Source of the DNA: an uncultured Lachnospiraceae bacterium
GTDB lineage: Bacteria > Bacillota > Clostridia > Lachnospirales > Lachnospiraceae
Reading direction: 5' to 3'
Assembly (NCBI GenBank): GCA_910586715.1
Contig: CAJUJG010000012.1
Location: forward strand, 1 to 64,000
DNA length: 64,000 bases
Shown one piece after another: positions 47,068-56,588 of the stretch. The position numbers were made by a program, and so were the translations under genes. The notes beneath the pieces were generated by a model, which saw nothing but the letters and a program-made list of their open reading frames with translations, was not told the DNA's origin and ran no database searches. Numbering within the stretch: the first letter of the stretch is position 1; every line of letters begins with the position of its first letter.

Positions 47068-47393
47068 TTATCATTTCTCCTTATTCTATATTTTTCTATA
47101 ATATGCTGCAATTTTCTGACAACCTCAACAGCGGTAAATCCATCGCAGTTTTACCTCTACACGTCACGGTTCCCCACAGTAAAAATTGTCCGCCGCAAGG
47201 TCGCAATTGTCCCCGATATAAAGCCTGTCTGAAAGCTTACGGGCAAAGCGGCTGTGCCGTCGCATATTCCAGCAAATTCCCCGATAAATCCATGCGAGAC
47301 GGCAGGAAAAAGCTCACATCTCCGCACACATCAATCGGCGGAAATTCCACAATACCCGTGTCAATAACAGCCCTTTTCACATCGGAAAGCCGC
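47068..47393. other. Gene-poor stretch with possible coding remnant
   Basis: No intact gene. On the minus strand 47237-47419 is open but starts inside the kinase stop region; it reads like a coding fragment (around EFPPIDVCGDVSFFLP) and ends in TAA, with a further open stretch to 47101 in the same frame. I do not recognise the fragment. Confidence 0.3.
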
Positions 47394-50300
47394 TTAATGC
47401 AAATACTTATGCAGCACACTCATCAGCAGCGATATATCTAGCGGTTTTGCAATATGCGCATTCATGCCGCTCTTGAGCGCCGCCTCCTTATCATCCTCCA
47501 TCGCATTTGCCGTCATCGCAATAATTGGCAACCTTTTTACATCATTGCGGTGCATCGCCCGGATTGCCTTTGTCGCCTCATATCCGTTCATAATAGGCAT
47601 CTGTACGTCCATCAGCACGGCACTATAGTAGCCCTTTTCGGAGCGTTCCATCATCGAAACCGCATCGGTCCCATCGGGTGCAGTTTCAATAACAAAACCT
47701 GCCTCCTCCAAAATAACCTGCGCGATTTCGCGGTTCAACTCGTTATCCTCTACCAAAAGAAGCCTCTTTCCGCCGTAATCCTCCTGCGTCCAAACAGCGC
47801 CCGCTTCCGCCAAATGATGATTGCCGATATTGTTCGCCTTCAGCAGCGCTGCTCTCAAATCCGACATAAACAGCGGTTTCGCGCAGAACGCGGTAACGCC
47901 CGCCTCCTTTGCCTCATCTTCAATATCCGTCCAGTCATACGCCGTAAGAATAATAATCGGCGCATCGTCTTTCGCCGTACTGCGGATTTTACGCGCAGTT
48001 TCAATTCCGCTCATTTCCGGCATCTGCCAGTCAATAATATATGTATGGTACGGATCGCCCTCCTCATACGCGGATTTCGCCCGATATGCCGCCTCTTTCC
48101 CCGACGTCGTCCACTCCGAGCGCATTCCGATGCTCTTTAACATCCTGCTCACGCTGTCGCAGACATTTAAGTCATCATCCACCACCAAGGAACGCAGCCC
48201 CTTAAGTTCTTTAAGATTTTCCGCAGTTTTTTCGATATTCTGAAGTTGGAGCGAAAGTTTTACCGTGAACGTACTCCCGTTTCCGGGCTGGCTTTCGACA
48301 GTGATTTCTCCTCCCATCAAATCAATAATGCTCTTCGTAATCGCCATGCCAAGTCCCGCGCCCTGTATGCCGCTTCTTGTCGCAGTTGTTTCCCGTTCAA
48401 ACGGTTCGAATATATGTTCAACAAACTCATGCGACATGCCAATCCCATTGTCCTTGACCGTAAAAACGTAGTCGCCCCACCCTTGCTTATGCGTTGTGTG
48501 CTGCGCAATCCGGAAACTTATCGTCCCGCCTGCCGGTGTATATTTGACGGCATTGCCCATCAAGTTGATAAAAATCTGATTTAATTTCAACGGGTCCGCA
48601 ATCACATCCTCATTTTCAACATCAAACGTGTCAATAAACATCTCCAACTGCTTAGACTTTACCTGCGGCTGAATGATGTTTACCAGGTTGTGTATCAACT
48701 CGGAAATATTGCACTCCTGATTATGAATCTGCAGCTTTCCGCTCTCAATGCGGCTCATATCCAAAATATCATTAATCAGTCCCAGCAAATGATTGCTTGA
48801 GGAAAGAATTTTCTGCAAACATTCCCGCACCTGATCCGTCCGTTCCATATGGCTTGCCGCAATCGTGGCAAAACCGATAATCGCATTCATGGGCGTTCGA
48901 ATATCGTGACTCATATTGGATAAAAACGTTGTCTTCGCCTGATTGGCATGCTGTGCCTGCATTAAAGCATCCTGCAGCGCCTGTGTCTGCTCCCGCTGTT
49001 TTCTGACCTGGTCCGTGACGTCACGCGATACCACCATCGCAATCAGGTCTCCGGTCTCATCATCGCGCGTCATCACAAAGGACTGACGCACACACATTGC
49101 TGACCCGTTATTGGCGCCTGCCCAATAATCCACATCGACTTCCATATTCCCTTGTTCATACTGGGCTTTTAATATCTCCACATCAACGGTTGCGTCGTAA
49201 TCGTCCCATGATTCCGGCAAGACAAACTGCGCCCACCGTTCAAAACATTCGGAAACCTTACACGGTGCAGACAGTCCTGCATGTTCCAGCATAGAAACTT
49301 CTTTGCCGTTATAAACGCGGATAACGTCCTGCTCAATCAGGTCTTTTGTCAGATTACACTCAAACGCACTGAACGAATTGGACATAATGGCAATTTTATA
49401 CTGGCGTTCCTTGCGGTTTAATACAGCGCGCTCGCGCTGCTCCCGCTGTTCTTTCTGTTTTAACTCCGTTACATTCTGACGGACATATAAAACCCTGACA
49501 GGCTCCCCGTCCCTCCGGTCAAGACAGATTGCAACCAAATGTTCCCACTCTTCTTTTCCCTGACGGGATACATGGCATTCATGAACGATGGAATCCTTCG
49601 TGCCAAGCTCTTTCTTTATTATATCAATTTGCCCGAAATGGAGAAATGCCTCTCTTTCCTCGTCTCCAATAATATCTTCGGCATGATATGCAATCGCTTC
49701 GCTGTATATTCCCTCCATCGGGATACTGATGTTCAAGGGTCCGATTCCCGCTAAATAAGCATATCGGTCTTTATCCAAATCCGCTATAAAATAACGCGAC
49801 GCAAAAAGGATATTCATACCGCGCAGCACATCATTTATCGTTTTATTCTCCGTTTCCAATTCCACGCGTCGTTTCCTTGCATGAATAACCAAAGCGGCAA
49901 CATAAAACAAAAACAGGATAAGCAGGCAGATTTCCAGTCCAACACCCGCAATATTCGCCCTGTCTACCATTGACTGTGTGACATTTTTAGGGAATGCCTG
50001 CACGAGAACATAATCATATCCAGGCAGATGCATCACACAGAGATTATCTGTTTTACAGCCCTTACTGCACAAAAGCGCTGCATTACTGCCATCCGTAAAC
50101 GCTGTTTGCGCCTTTTGCGCAGTTTTGCCGTCTATGACACCTGCCTGCATCAAAGAGTCAAACAAATTATCCCCGTATGCTCCGTTTCCAGAATTTGCGA
50201 TTATCATTCCCTCACGCGTGCAGAGGAACACATCGGCAGGCACGCCGAAATAACTGGCGGAAATCATATCCTGCAGATAATTTTCAGCAAAATACAACCC

Positions 50301-50828
50301 CAAAAACATTCCGGCAATTTCCTCGCCCTCGTATACAGGCGCATAAAAGACCATCATCGGTTTCCCTGTATGCCTGGATTCTTCCACAACCTCCAAACCG
50401 CTCTCGCCCCGCATTCCACGTATAAAATAATCCCGGTCCGAGCTGTCGTTCGTCTCCCCGTCAGAGGCAAGATTGACACCGTTTTTATCCGTAAAACGAA
50501 ACGCATCAAAGGTCGTATTGTCCTCAAGCTGCTTTAATACCTGCGAATTGATTTTCGAACCGTTTCCGCCTGTACTCACCAAAAAAGCATTATTCTGAAT
50601 GCGCTGAAGCGCGTTGTCAAATTCACTCTCAATACGCCCGACGGTCTGCCTTGCGGAATCCTCCGCATAAACTCTGTTCTGTTCCTGAATTCGCACTCTA
50701 TTTATCATAGTATAGATGTGGAATAAAACAAGTACAACAATCAGGAAAAAAGTTGCATAAACAATCGGCTGCCATGTTTTCTTATGCTGTTTCATCAAAT
50801 TCGGCGCAATTGGCTTAGAACGCGCCAT
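47394..50828 (-). CDS. Hybrid sensor histidine kinase with two receiver domains
   Basis: 1144 aa. Membrane helix at about 22-42, external Cache-like domain (about 45-290) and second helix (about 292-315), then two PAS regions (about 345-620), HisKA with SHDIRTPMNAIIGFA (about 660), ATP domain with NLMGNAVKYTP and GLGMAI, and two receivers: RSLVVDDDLN with YIIDWQMPEMSG, and RLLLVEDNELN with AVLMDVQMPIMNG. I see no HPt domain in the chain, so a separate phosphotransfer protein would be needed to complete a phosphorelay. It senses something outside the cell; the ligand is unknown. Stands alone with its own promoter. Confidence 0.93.
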   Translation of the reverse strand: MARSKPIAPNLMKQHKKTWQPIVYATFFLIVVLVLFHIYTMINRVRIQEQNRVYAEDSARQTVGRIESEFDNALQRIQNNAFLVSTGGNGSKINSQVLKQLEDNTTFDAFRFTDKNGVNLASDGETNDSSDRDYFIRGMRGESGLEVVEESRHTGKPMMVFYAPVYEGEEIAGMFLGLYFAENYLQDMISASYFGVPADVFLCTREGMIIANSGNGAYGDNLFDSLMQAGVIDGKTAQKAQTAFTDGSNAALLCSKGCKTDNLCVMHLPGYDYVLVQAFPKNVTQSMVDRANIAGVGLEICLLILFLFYVAALVIHARKRRVELETENKTINDVLRGMNILFASRYFIADLDKDRYAYLAGIGPLNISIPMEGIYSEAIAYHAEDIIGDEEREAFLHFGQIDIIKKELGTKDSIVHECHVSRQGKEEWEHLVAICLDRRDGEPVRVLYVRQNVTELKQKEQREQRERAVLNRKERQYKIAIMSNSFSAFECNLTKDLIEQDVIRVYNGKEVSMLEHAGLSAPCKVSECFERWAQFVLPESWDDYDATVDVEILKAQYEQGNMEVDVDYWAGANNGSAMCVRQSFVMTRDDETGDLIAMVVSRDVTDQVRKQREQTQALQDALMQAQHANQAKTTFLSNMSHDIRTPMNAIIGFATIAASHMERTDQVRECLQKILSSSNHLLGLINDILDMSRIESGKLQIHNQECNISELIHNLVNIIQPQVKSKQLEMFIDTFDVENEDVIADPLKLNQIFINLMGNAVKYTPAGGTISFRIAQHTTHKQGWGDYVFTVKDNGIGMSHEFVEHIFEPFERETTATRSGIQGAGLGMAITKSIIDLMGGEITVESQPGNGSTFTVKLSLQLQNIEKTAENLKELKGLRSLVVDDDLNVCDSVSRMLKSIGMRSEWTTSGKEAAYRAKSAYEEGDPYHTYIIDWQMPEMSGIETARKIRSTAKDDAPIIILTAYDWTDIEDEAKEAGVTAFCAKPLFMSDLRAALLKANNIGNHHLAEAGAVWTQEDYGGKRLLLVEDNELNREIAQVILEEAGFVIETAPDGTDAVSMMERSEKGYYSAVLMDVQMPIMNGYEATKAIRAMHRNDVKRLPIIAMTANAMEDDKEAALKSGMNAHIAKPLDISLLMSVLHKYLH

Positions 50829-50915
50829 GCCCCCTCTCTTTTCGAAAATAAGTACCTTACTATTATATTCATCGTCATCCCGTTACGGATTTGAATCACA
50901 CACAATTTCAGGGAA

Positions 50916-50945
50916 ATTATAGCATAAAATACATGTGGTTATCAA
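50916..50945 (-). promoter_or_regulatory. Promoter of the hybrid kinase
   Basis: TTGATA (50945-50940) and TATAAT (50921-50916) on the minus strand, 18 bp apart. Confidence 0.55.
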
Positions 50946-51126
50946 GAGTTACTCATTCTTCTCTGGAACATGGCATGGTATCGCAGTGACGGAAAAACGC
51001 AGCAATATATGACGCAGGCTTTTTAGCGCATGTACAAACCAAAAGTCTCCTCTATTCGAAACACCTATGAAAAAGAAATGGACCGATTAACAGAATTGGT
51101 AGTGGAATGGGTGATATTTGCTGAAC
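50946..51126. other. Short non-coding stretch with small ORF remnants
   Basis: Contains tiny open frames on + (an 18-codon frame from the ATG near 50970 and a 50-codon frame from about 51029 rich in Lys/Glu) but none with a ribosome binding site. May be relics of a lost gene at the edge of the AT-rich accessory region. Confidence 0.25.
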
Positions 51127-51450
51127 TTATATCACATCGCACATTTCATATAATATTTTTAATATGTCCTGTATCCTGCTGGTCTGCTTAGGTTCCAATT
51201 TCTCCAGCATACAAATAATTTTTTCGTTACCGCGGCTGTCTATATCCTCCCCAAGCATAATGTAATCACTGCTTACAGACAGCGCATTGGATATTTTATA
51301 CAAGGTTTTTGCCGAAAAACCTTTTTTGCCTTTTTCTATTTCATATAAAAATTTTGCCGAAATATTTATTTTTTCCGCCAAATTTTCTCTAGTGTACTTA
51401 TGAATTTCCCTCAGTTCTCTGATTCTTTCTCCTATTTCTTTATTCAACAT
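51127..51450 (-). CDS. XRE family transcriptional regulator
   Basis: 107 aa. Cro/CI-type helix-turn-helix at about 5-65, with the KYTRENLAEKINISAKFLYEIEKG recognition region typical of XRE proteins. The remaining 40 residues are a helical tail (LEKLEPKQTSRIQDILKILYEM) probably for dimerisation. The start is ATG at 51450 with GGAGGG 5 nt upstream; an ATG ten codons earlier has no site. Divergent from agrB, so it probably controls the agr promoter in the 292-bp AT-rich gap. Confidence 0.9.
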   Translation of the reverse strand: MLNKEIGERIRELREIHKYTRENLAEKINISAKFLYEIEKGKKGFSAKTLYKISNALSVSSDYIMLGEDIDSRGNEKIICMLEKLEPKQTSRIQDILKILYEMCDVI

Positions 51451-51742
51451 TTTATCCCTCCAAGCATATAAATTCTGCATCTTATCAGCATAAGCAAGAA
51501 TTTATTATTTAATCTTGTAAAATAATTATAATTCGAAATTTGTCATATTTTTTATATTTTGCCAAATACTCAAATTTATTAAATGAATTTAAAATAACGA
51601 ACCAAATATCAAAAATCAATCCAAAATATAAACTCACTATTTTACTATTCAGCCTTAAAATAACTGCATTTGGTCAAAAACCGACTAATTACTGTCATAT
51701 CAAGTATCATATTATGCAGAATAAGATTGGAGGAATCACTTA
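51451..51742 (+). promoter_or_regulatory. AT-rich control region between XRE regulator and agrB
   Basis: Over 70 % A+T by eye, no gene. It must hold the divergent promoters of the XRE gene and agrBD. I could not settle a clear -35/-10 pair or an AgrA-type direct repeat. Confidence 0.5.
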
Positions 51743-52297
51743 ATGAACATCAAACAGCATCTTAAAGAAAAATATCAATTGAGTAATTATCAGCTCGCTC
51801 AAATAGAATTTTTCTTCAAGAATCTTTTATCTGAATTGAGCAAAATGCTCATTATGGGGATATTGTTCCATAGACATTTAAAAATATACTTTTTTTTATT
51901 ATTTATGATGTGCTTACTGAGAAGTGTTTCTGGCGGAATCCATTTTTATACTTACAAAAGCTGTTTAATTGCATCCACAGTATATATGGGAACCGTAATT
52001 ACAGTACTTCCCCACATAACGATTCCCCGGTTTGTACAGTTATTTTTACTTCTTGCATGTATTTTTATATGTTATTCAACTGCTCCCGTATTATCCAAAT
52101 ACCGAACGCAGTTTTCTGAGAAAAGCCTGTATTATTGCCGTAATATTACCTGCCTCATAATATTTATATATACTTTATTGATGTATATAATCCCTGAGAA
52201 TCCTTATACCATAGCAGGATTTTGGATGATTATATTACATTCGCTTCAATTGATTGTTGCGAAAATACAAAAGAAAGGAGAATATGCAGAATGTTAG
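51743..52297 (+). CDS. agrB: AgrB-like peptide-processing membrane protease
   Basis: 184 aa with four to six membrane helices. Catalytic pair H67 and C74 in RSVSGGIHFYTYKSC, with the same 7-residue spacing as H77/C84 of Staphylococcus AgrB. The enzyme removes the C-terminal tail of AgrD and closes the ring of the signal peptide. GGAGG lies 10 nt before the ATG, and the last codons overlap agrD by 7 bp. The matching kinase and regulator genes are convergent, not in the usual BDCA order. Confidence 0.94.
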   Translation: MNIKQHLKEKYQLSNYQLAQIEFFFKNLLSELSKMLIMGILFHRHLKIYFFLLFMMCLLRSVSGGIHFYTYKSCLIASTVYMGTVITVLPHITIPRFVQLFLLLACIFICYSTAPVLSKYRTQFSEKSLYYCRNITCLIIFIYTLLMYIIPENPYTIAGFWMIILHSLQLIVAKIQKKGEYAEC

Positions 52298-52407
52298 CAC
52301 GGTTATTGAGCGGAATAGCTACATATTCATGGGTTATCGAGACTTCGATTCCCAGTATCATTTTATTAGGGGAATATCCTTATCCCTCTAAAGAAGATTA
52401 CGAATAG
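52291..52407 (+). CDS. agrD: AgrD-like autoinducing peptide precursor, serine type
   Basis: 38 aa. Start ATG at 52291 with AAAGGAG 10 nt upstream, overlapping the agrB end. Layout fits AgrD: an N-terminal hydrophobic helix (1-16), a core (about 17-26) and an acidic Pro-containing tail (GEYPYPSKEDYE). There is no cysteine. Aligning the tail with the staphylococcal DEVEVP region puts S22 at the position of the ring residue, giving a predicted ring S22-I-I-L-L26, i.e. a lactone rather than a thiolactone, as in S. intermedius. The reader must treat the exact N-terminal cut as unknown. Confidence 0.85.
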   Translation: MLARLLSGIATYSWVIETSIPSIILLGEYPYPSKEDYE

Positions 52408-52426
52408 CAGAAGAACGAATAAACTG

Positions 52427-52461
52427 AAAAAGCGGGTAATTTACATCTTATCCGCTTTTTT
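52427..52461. terminator. Bidirectional terminator between agrBD and agrC
   Basis: AAAAAGCGG / CCGCTTTTTT. It serves agrBD on + and overlaps the last codons of agrC on -. Confidence 0.8.
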
Positions 52462-53700
52462 AATTCCTATTGAAAATTCAATCCAATTTTCTCCTTCCCA
52501 TACAGCATTTCTACATGCAAGATCTACATTGCATTCCTTACACAATTTTTTAATATAATACAGCCCGAGTCCCCGTTCGTTGCCTTTCCCGCTGTTTCCA
52601 AGCAAAAACCATGATTCTATTTCCGCATAGCTTACATGCGGATAAGGATTTAAAACTTTAAACCAGTAATAATTTTCCTCCTCATGAAACAGAAACCTCA
52701 TTCGTTTATTTTCCATTATGTCAGCCTGCGCTTCTGCCGCGTTATCAATTAATATGCCAAGCATTTCAATAAGATGGTAAACCGCAATTACATCGTCTGC
52801 AAAACATCCCCGCGCCTCATATATTGTAATTACGCCGTAATTTTCTATTTCACAAAATTTACGGTATAAAAAACCTGATACAACACGGTTGCCTAAGAAT
52901 AGAAGTTTATTGTATTTATTTGCTTCACACATCGCGTTATAATAATCTTCCTGCTCTTTCTCCAACTCTTTTGGCAGTTTCATTGACTGTAACGCTGTTA
53001 TATGATTCTTAAAGCCATGCTCGCGCAGCCTTACAGCTGTCAGAAGATCATCATATTCTTCCTGCATACTTTTCGTTACAGACAATTCATTTTTTACATG
53101 TTCTTTCTCTTCCTTTACCGCATCCCATTTATTAAGCAGCATGACCAAAGCTACAGCCATAGGCACTGCAAACACAAACGATGTAACATTCAACTGTTTT
53201 TCAAATTTTCCCTCAATCACTATCATTAACACCATGATTATGACTATGCAGAACACCGCGTTTATAAATTTGTCCCTTTTCCTAAACATCATCCGCAGTT
53301 TATGCAGCTTAATTACAGGCAGAAGCCCTAGGACACTTACGGTCTGCAGCAGACCTGCGGTCAGCATTCTTAACTCCTGATTTTTCGGGAAAATCAAACT
53401 GGCAAGTATAACAAATGCAAACTGCAGCATGGTCAGCACAATCAGCATTAACAAGACACTATTTATCGAGCCGACAAGCGAATCCTGAAACTTACGAATA
53501 CAGTAAACTACAATAAACACATAGATGCACATTGTAAACAGATTATTCAGTCCAAAATAAACAACCGCTTCCGTTACTCCCAAGGACAGTAAACAGAGCG
53601 CAATCGTTTCCATGTCAAGCTTTACCTTTTTATCATATATTCCGTGAATGCACAATATTATGGCAAAAACCTCCAGCAGCAATGTCACACGACGAAGCAT
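52441..53700 (-). CDS. agrC: AgrC-like peptide-sensing histidine kinase (GHKL)
   Basis: 419 aa. Six to seven membrane helices in the first 190 residues, a coiled linker, then H228 in REHGFKNHITAL (AgrC-type phosphorylation motif) and a GHKL ATP domain with LGILIDNAAEAQ (N box) and GNERGLGLYYIKKL (G box). It should detect the AgrD-derived peptide and phosphorylate the next gene product. Read in the opposite direction to agrBD and converging with it, 33 bp apart. AAGGAG precedes the ATG. Confidence 0.93.
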   Translation of the reverse strand: MLRRVTLLLEVFAIILCIHGIYDKKVKLDMETIALCLLSLGVTEAVVYFGLNNLFTMCIYVFIVVYCIRKFQDSLVGSINSVLLMLIVLTMLQFAFVILASLIFPKNQELRMLTAGLLQTVSVLGLLPVIKLHKLRMMFRKRDKFINAVFCIVIIMVLMIVIEGKFEKQLNVTSFVFAVPMAVALVMLLNKWDAVKEEKEHVKNELSVTKSMQEEYDDLLTAVRLREHGFKNHITALQSMKLPKELEKEQEDYYNAMCEANKYNKLLFLGNRVVSGFLYRKFCEIENYGVITIYEARGCFADDVIAVYHLIEMLGILIDNAAEAQADIMENKRMRFLFHEEENYYWFKVLNPYPHVSYAEIESWFLLGNSGKGNERGLGLYYIKKLCKECNVDLACRNAVWEGENWIEFSIGIKKADKM

Positions 53701-53765
53701 TTACGCAAAATCTCCTTATCCTATATTTGCTGCCTAACTCATCCCGGCAAATTTCTATTACCGGC

Positions 53766-54494
53766 TCAAATAATATTTTCGGCAGCCTCTTTGATATTCT
53801 TTTTAAACCGTATACCAATATCTACGTATCCATGCCCATCTTTTAATTGGATTCTTCTGTTAGGAATGTCTATATTCTGAATAAATCTCTTATTTATAAC
53901 CGCGCTTCGGCTGCACTGGATAAAATCGCCGCTGTCTATATCATCCAACAGCTTTTTTAACGTAATGTATGGAATATTTAAGGTATCGCCTTGCCTCGTA
54001 TGTATATGGATAATATGCTTAACACTTTCCGCATATATGACATCTTCCCGTTCAACAGCTAAAATAATGCCATCTTTTCTAAAATATAATGTTTTTGCCC
54101 TATTACATATTTCCGGGAACCGCAGACATTGCTCCACTAGCTGCTTCAATTGGTCATCATCAAAAGGCTTTTCTATAAATCTGTAACAATGTAACTTTTC
54201 ATAAGTATACAATTTAGCATCTTCCAATGACGTAACAAAAATTATGGGTACAAATCTATAATGATTAACTTTTCTTATGTTTTCTACAAAATTCAATCCC
54301 GACACATCCCCCGGTTTACTATCTAATATAATATCGATAATAAACAAGTCAATTAATTTTTCACTCGCACACTGGTATGCGTCTTTCACATTGTCAAATG
54401 GATACACAGTTACTTTTGCGTCAATTTCCTGAACAATATCTGCAAGATGAATTAATATCAACCGGTTATCTTCTAAAACAAGTACTTTTTTCAT
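53766..54494 (-). CDS. agrA: AgrA-like response regulator (LytTR)
   Basis: 242 aa. Receiver domain with LEDN acidic pair, phosphoacceptor D54 (FIIDIIL), T/S and K (FVTSLEDAK, IEKPFD). LytTR DNA-binding domain (about 140-240) with VIYAESVKHIIHIHT and RSAVINKRFIQNI. It should activate the agr locus and target genes when AgrC is active. Placed 65 bp upstream of agrC on the same strand, so the order is agrA-agrC, the reverse of staphylococci. Confidence 0.93.
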   Translation of the reverse strand: MKKVLVLEDNRLILIHLADIVQEIDAKVTVYPFDNVKDAYQCASEKLIDLFIIDIILDSKPGDVSGLNFVENIRKVNHYRFVPIIFVTSLEDAKLYTYEKLHCYRFIEKPFDDDQLKQLVEQCLRFPEICNRAKTLYFRKDGIILAVEREDVIYAESVKHIIHIHTRQGDTLNIPYITLKKLLDDIDSGDFIQCSRSAVINKRFIQNIDIPNRRIQLKDGHGYVDIGIRFKKNIKEAAENII

Positions 54495-54514
54495 ATTACT
54501 CTGATCACCATTAT

Positions 54515-55189
54515 TTACTTTATTTTATGAATATTTTTTAGAATATTCAATATACTTTCCCTGTAATCGATATCAATTGCATCCAAAATTGTGGCAATTT
54601 CACTTATCATACCAGCTTTATCTTCCAAGAGAACTGTCGGCGGAATATAAAACAAATCATATAATCGCCAAAGCAGCTCGCTGTCCGGCAAGCATCTGCC
54701 TTTCTCTAAATCCCGAAATTTTTTAATATCAACTCCCATTTCCTCTGCCATTTTCTTTTGTCTGCAATTCATGGTATGTCTTAATATGAGAAAAATATTT
54801 TTAGAATTATCATTTTGCATAATCAATGGAACATAACTGATTCTTTTTAAAATACTTTTCAATTGTTTTGATGTATCTTTTTTATGATAGTAAAGTATAA
54901 CTGCATAGATCACATTTAAATAACCGCTTAATTCCGAATAATTACAGCTATATAAAAAATCTATACATTGATTATTGCTTACTCTTCCCGTAAAAATATA
55001 ATAGACATCAATTGGCGAGGCACACAGGTATTTTAATTCATTAAAACTCAAACGCCGTAATGCAAGTTCAACTTTACTATAATTACTTTGTGTCATATGT
55101 GTGATCTGTGCCATTTCATTTTGCGATAAAGATTTACTGGAACGTTGTTCTTTTAATCTCACTAATACGTTATTGTAACTTAAACCCAT
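54515..55189 (-). CDS. Regulator with two XRE-type helix-turn-helices
   Basis: 224 aa. The first helix-turn-helix (about 10-60, SLSQNEMAQITHMTQSNYSK) and a second one near the C-terminus (about 135-190, CRQKKMAEEMGVDIKKFRD) are separated by a helical middle region. This looks like a single chain that could bind DNA as a pseudo-dimer or contact two sites. Placed directly upstream of agrA with 20 bp between, so it could be co-transcribed and part of agr control. I do not recognise the family. Confidence 0.75.
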   Translation of the reverse strand: MGLSYNNVLVRLKEQRSSKSLSQNEMAQITHMTQSNYSKVELALRRLSFNELKYLCASPIDVYYIFTGRVSNNQCIDFLYSCNYSELSGYLNVIYAVILYYHKKDTSKQLKSILKRISYVPLIMQNDNSKNIFLILRHTMNCRQKKMAEEMGVDIKKFRDLEKGRCLPDSELLWRLYDLFYIPPTVLLEDKAGMISEIATILDAIDIDYRESILNILKNIHKIK

Positions 55190-55271
55190 AGGTAGACTTC
55201 CTTTGTACTGTAATTCATTTACCTATTTTAAGTCAATTTTAATATCTATTATACACCGATTTAGAACTATT

Positions 55272-56588
55272 CTATGAAAATTCGTTTTCACACATTTTTT
55301 CTGCCTGTTCGATAATTAAATCTACTGCATTCGCCTGCTTATCTGGCGGATACTTATATTTTCTAAGCAGCCTTTTTACAGTAATTCTCATCTGTGCCCT
55401 GACACTCTCTCGAACATCCCAGTCAACCTTAATGTTATTCTTAATGCTTATTGTAAGCTCTCTTGCAATTTGTTTCAGAACATCATTCCCATAAAATTCC
55501 CTGGCAGACTCATTGGAAGATATTGCATCATAAAATGCCAATTCATCGTCTGATAATCCAAGTTTTTCGCCTCTTTTATGAAGTTCATTCATATCTTTAG
55601 CCATATCAACCAACGCCCTAATAATTTCCACGGTCTCCAATGAACGTTTTTCGTATTGAATAACTGAGGCTTCCAGCATTTCTGAAAACTTCTTTGCCTG
55701 AACTACGTTCTTTTTAGCAATTGCCTGAATCCTGCCATGAAGCAAACGCTGTAGAAGTTCCAACGCCAAATTTTTTTGCGGTAATCCTTCTACTTCTTCA
55801 AGAAATTCATCAGACAAAACGGATATATCCGTTTTATTTAATCCAACCGCAGAAAGTATATCCACTACTTCTTCGGAAATAACCGATTTAGACACCAATT
55901 GTCCTATTTGGTATTCTAATTGGTCCTTTGTTTTTTTCTGCCTGTCCTTTGGCAATATCTTTATAATACCTGATTTAACCGCTTTAAAAAAGCTAATCTC
56001 TACATTGATCGCTTGAGCCTGTTTTGAGGTTGAGCATAATGCATATGCCTTACTGATTTCCACAATCAAATTAAGGAATTCTTTTTTCTCGCCTCTTGGT
56101 TTACCCAAAACAAAATCCACACCAGAAACAATAGCAGCCATTCGTTCACCCGCAGATCCGTCTATATAAGAAGAGTAGTCCAATCCGTGCAATATCCCTT
56201 GTATCTGCTCGTACTTTTCAAGCATGAGGTCTATTGCAACCTGTGGGTCAATGCCTGTCGTGTTTCGGTCAGAAGATGTATATTGTGCTAATGCGCTTCT
56301 TAAATTATCCGCAATACCAATATAATCTACAACCAAACCGCCTGGCTTATCTTTAAACACACGGTTAACCCGTGCAATGGCCTGCATAAGATTATGCCCG
56401 CTCATCGGCTTATCAATATACATCGTATGAAGACAGGGGACATCAAATCCTGTTAACCACATATCGCAAACAATAACAATTTGTAATTCGTCTTCCACAT
56501 CTTTCATTCTCTTTGCAAGCAGCCTTTTCTGCGATATAGTGGTTGCATGCGGTTGAAATTCAGGTGGATCAGATGCCGCGGAAGTCAT
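55272..56588 (-). pseudogene. hsdR: 3' part of type I restriction gene hsdR (5' half deleted)
   Basis: 438 aa that match only the C-terminal half of HsdR: helicase motif V region MWLTGFDVP, motif VI QAIARVNRVFK, then the helical C-terminal domain. A full HsdR is about 1000 aa, so the nuclease domain and the first helicase lobe (Walker A, DEAD box) are missing. HsdR-like codons continue in frame upstream of the ATG (GQPYSKTEVI) for about 30 nt until a TGA at 56619-56621, so the ATG is not a natural start. The ATGA overlap with hsdM means it may still be translated. Cleavage activity is not possible. Confidence 0.9.

Noticed and set aside
47103..47441. 112-codon open frame on + between rmuC and the hybrid kinase
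   Set aside because: No ribosome binding site, overlaps the kinase end in antisense, and composition is unlike neighbouring proteins.
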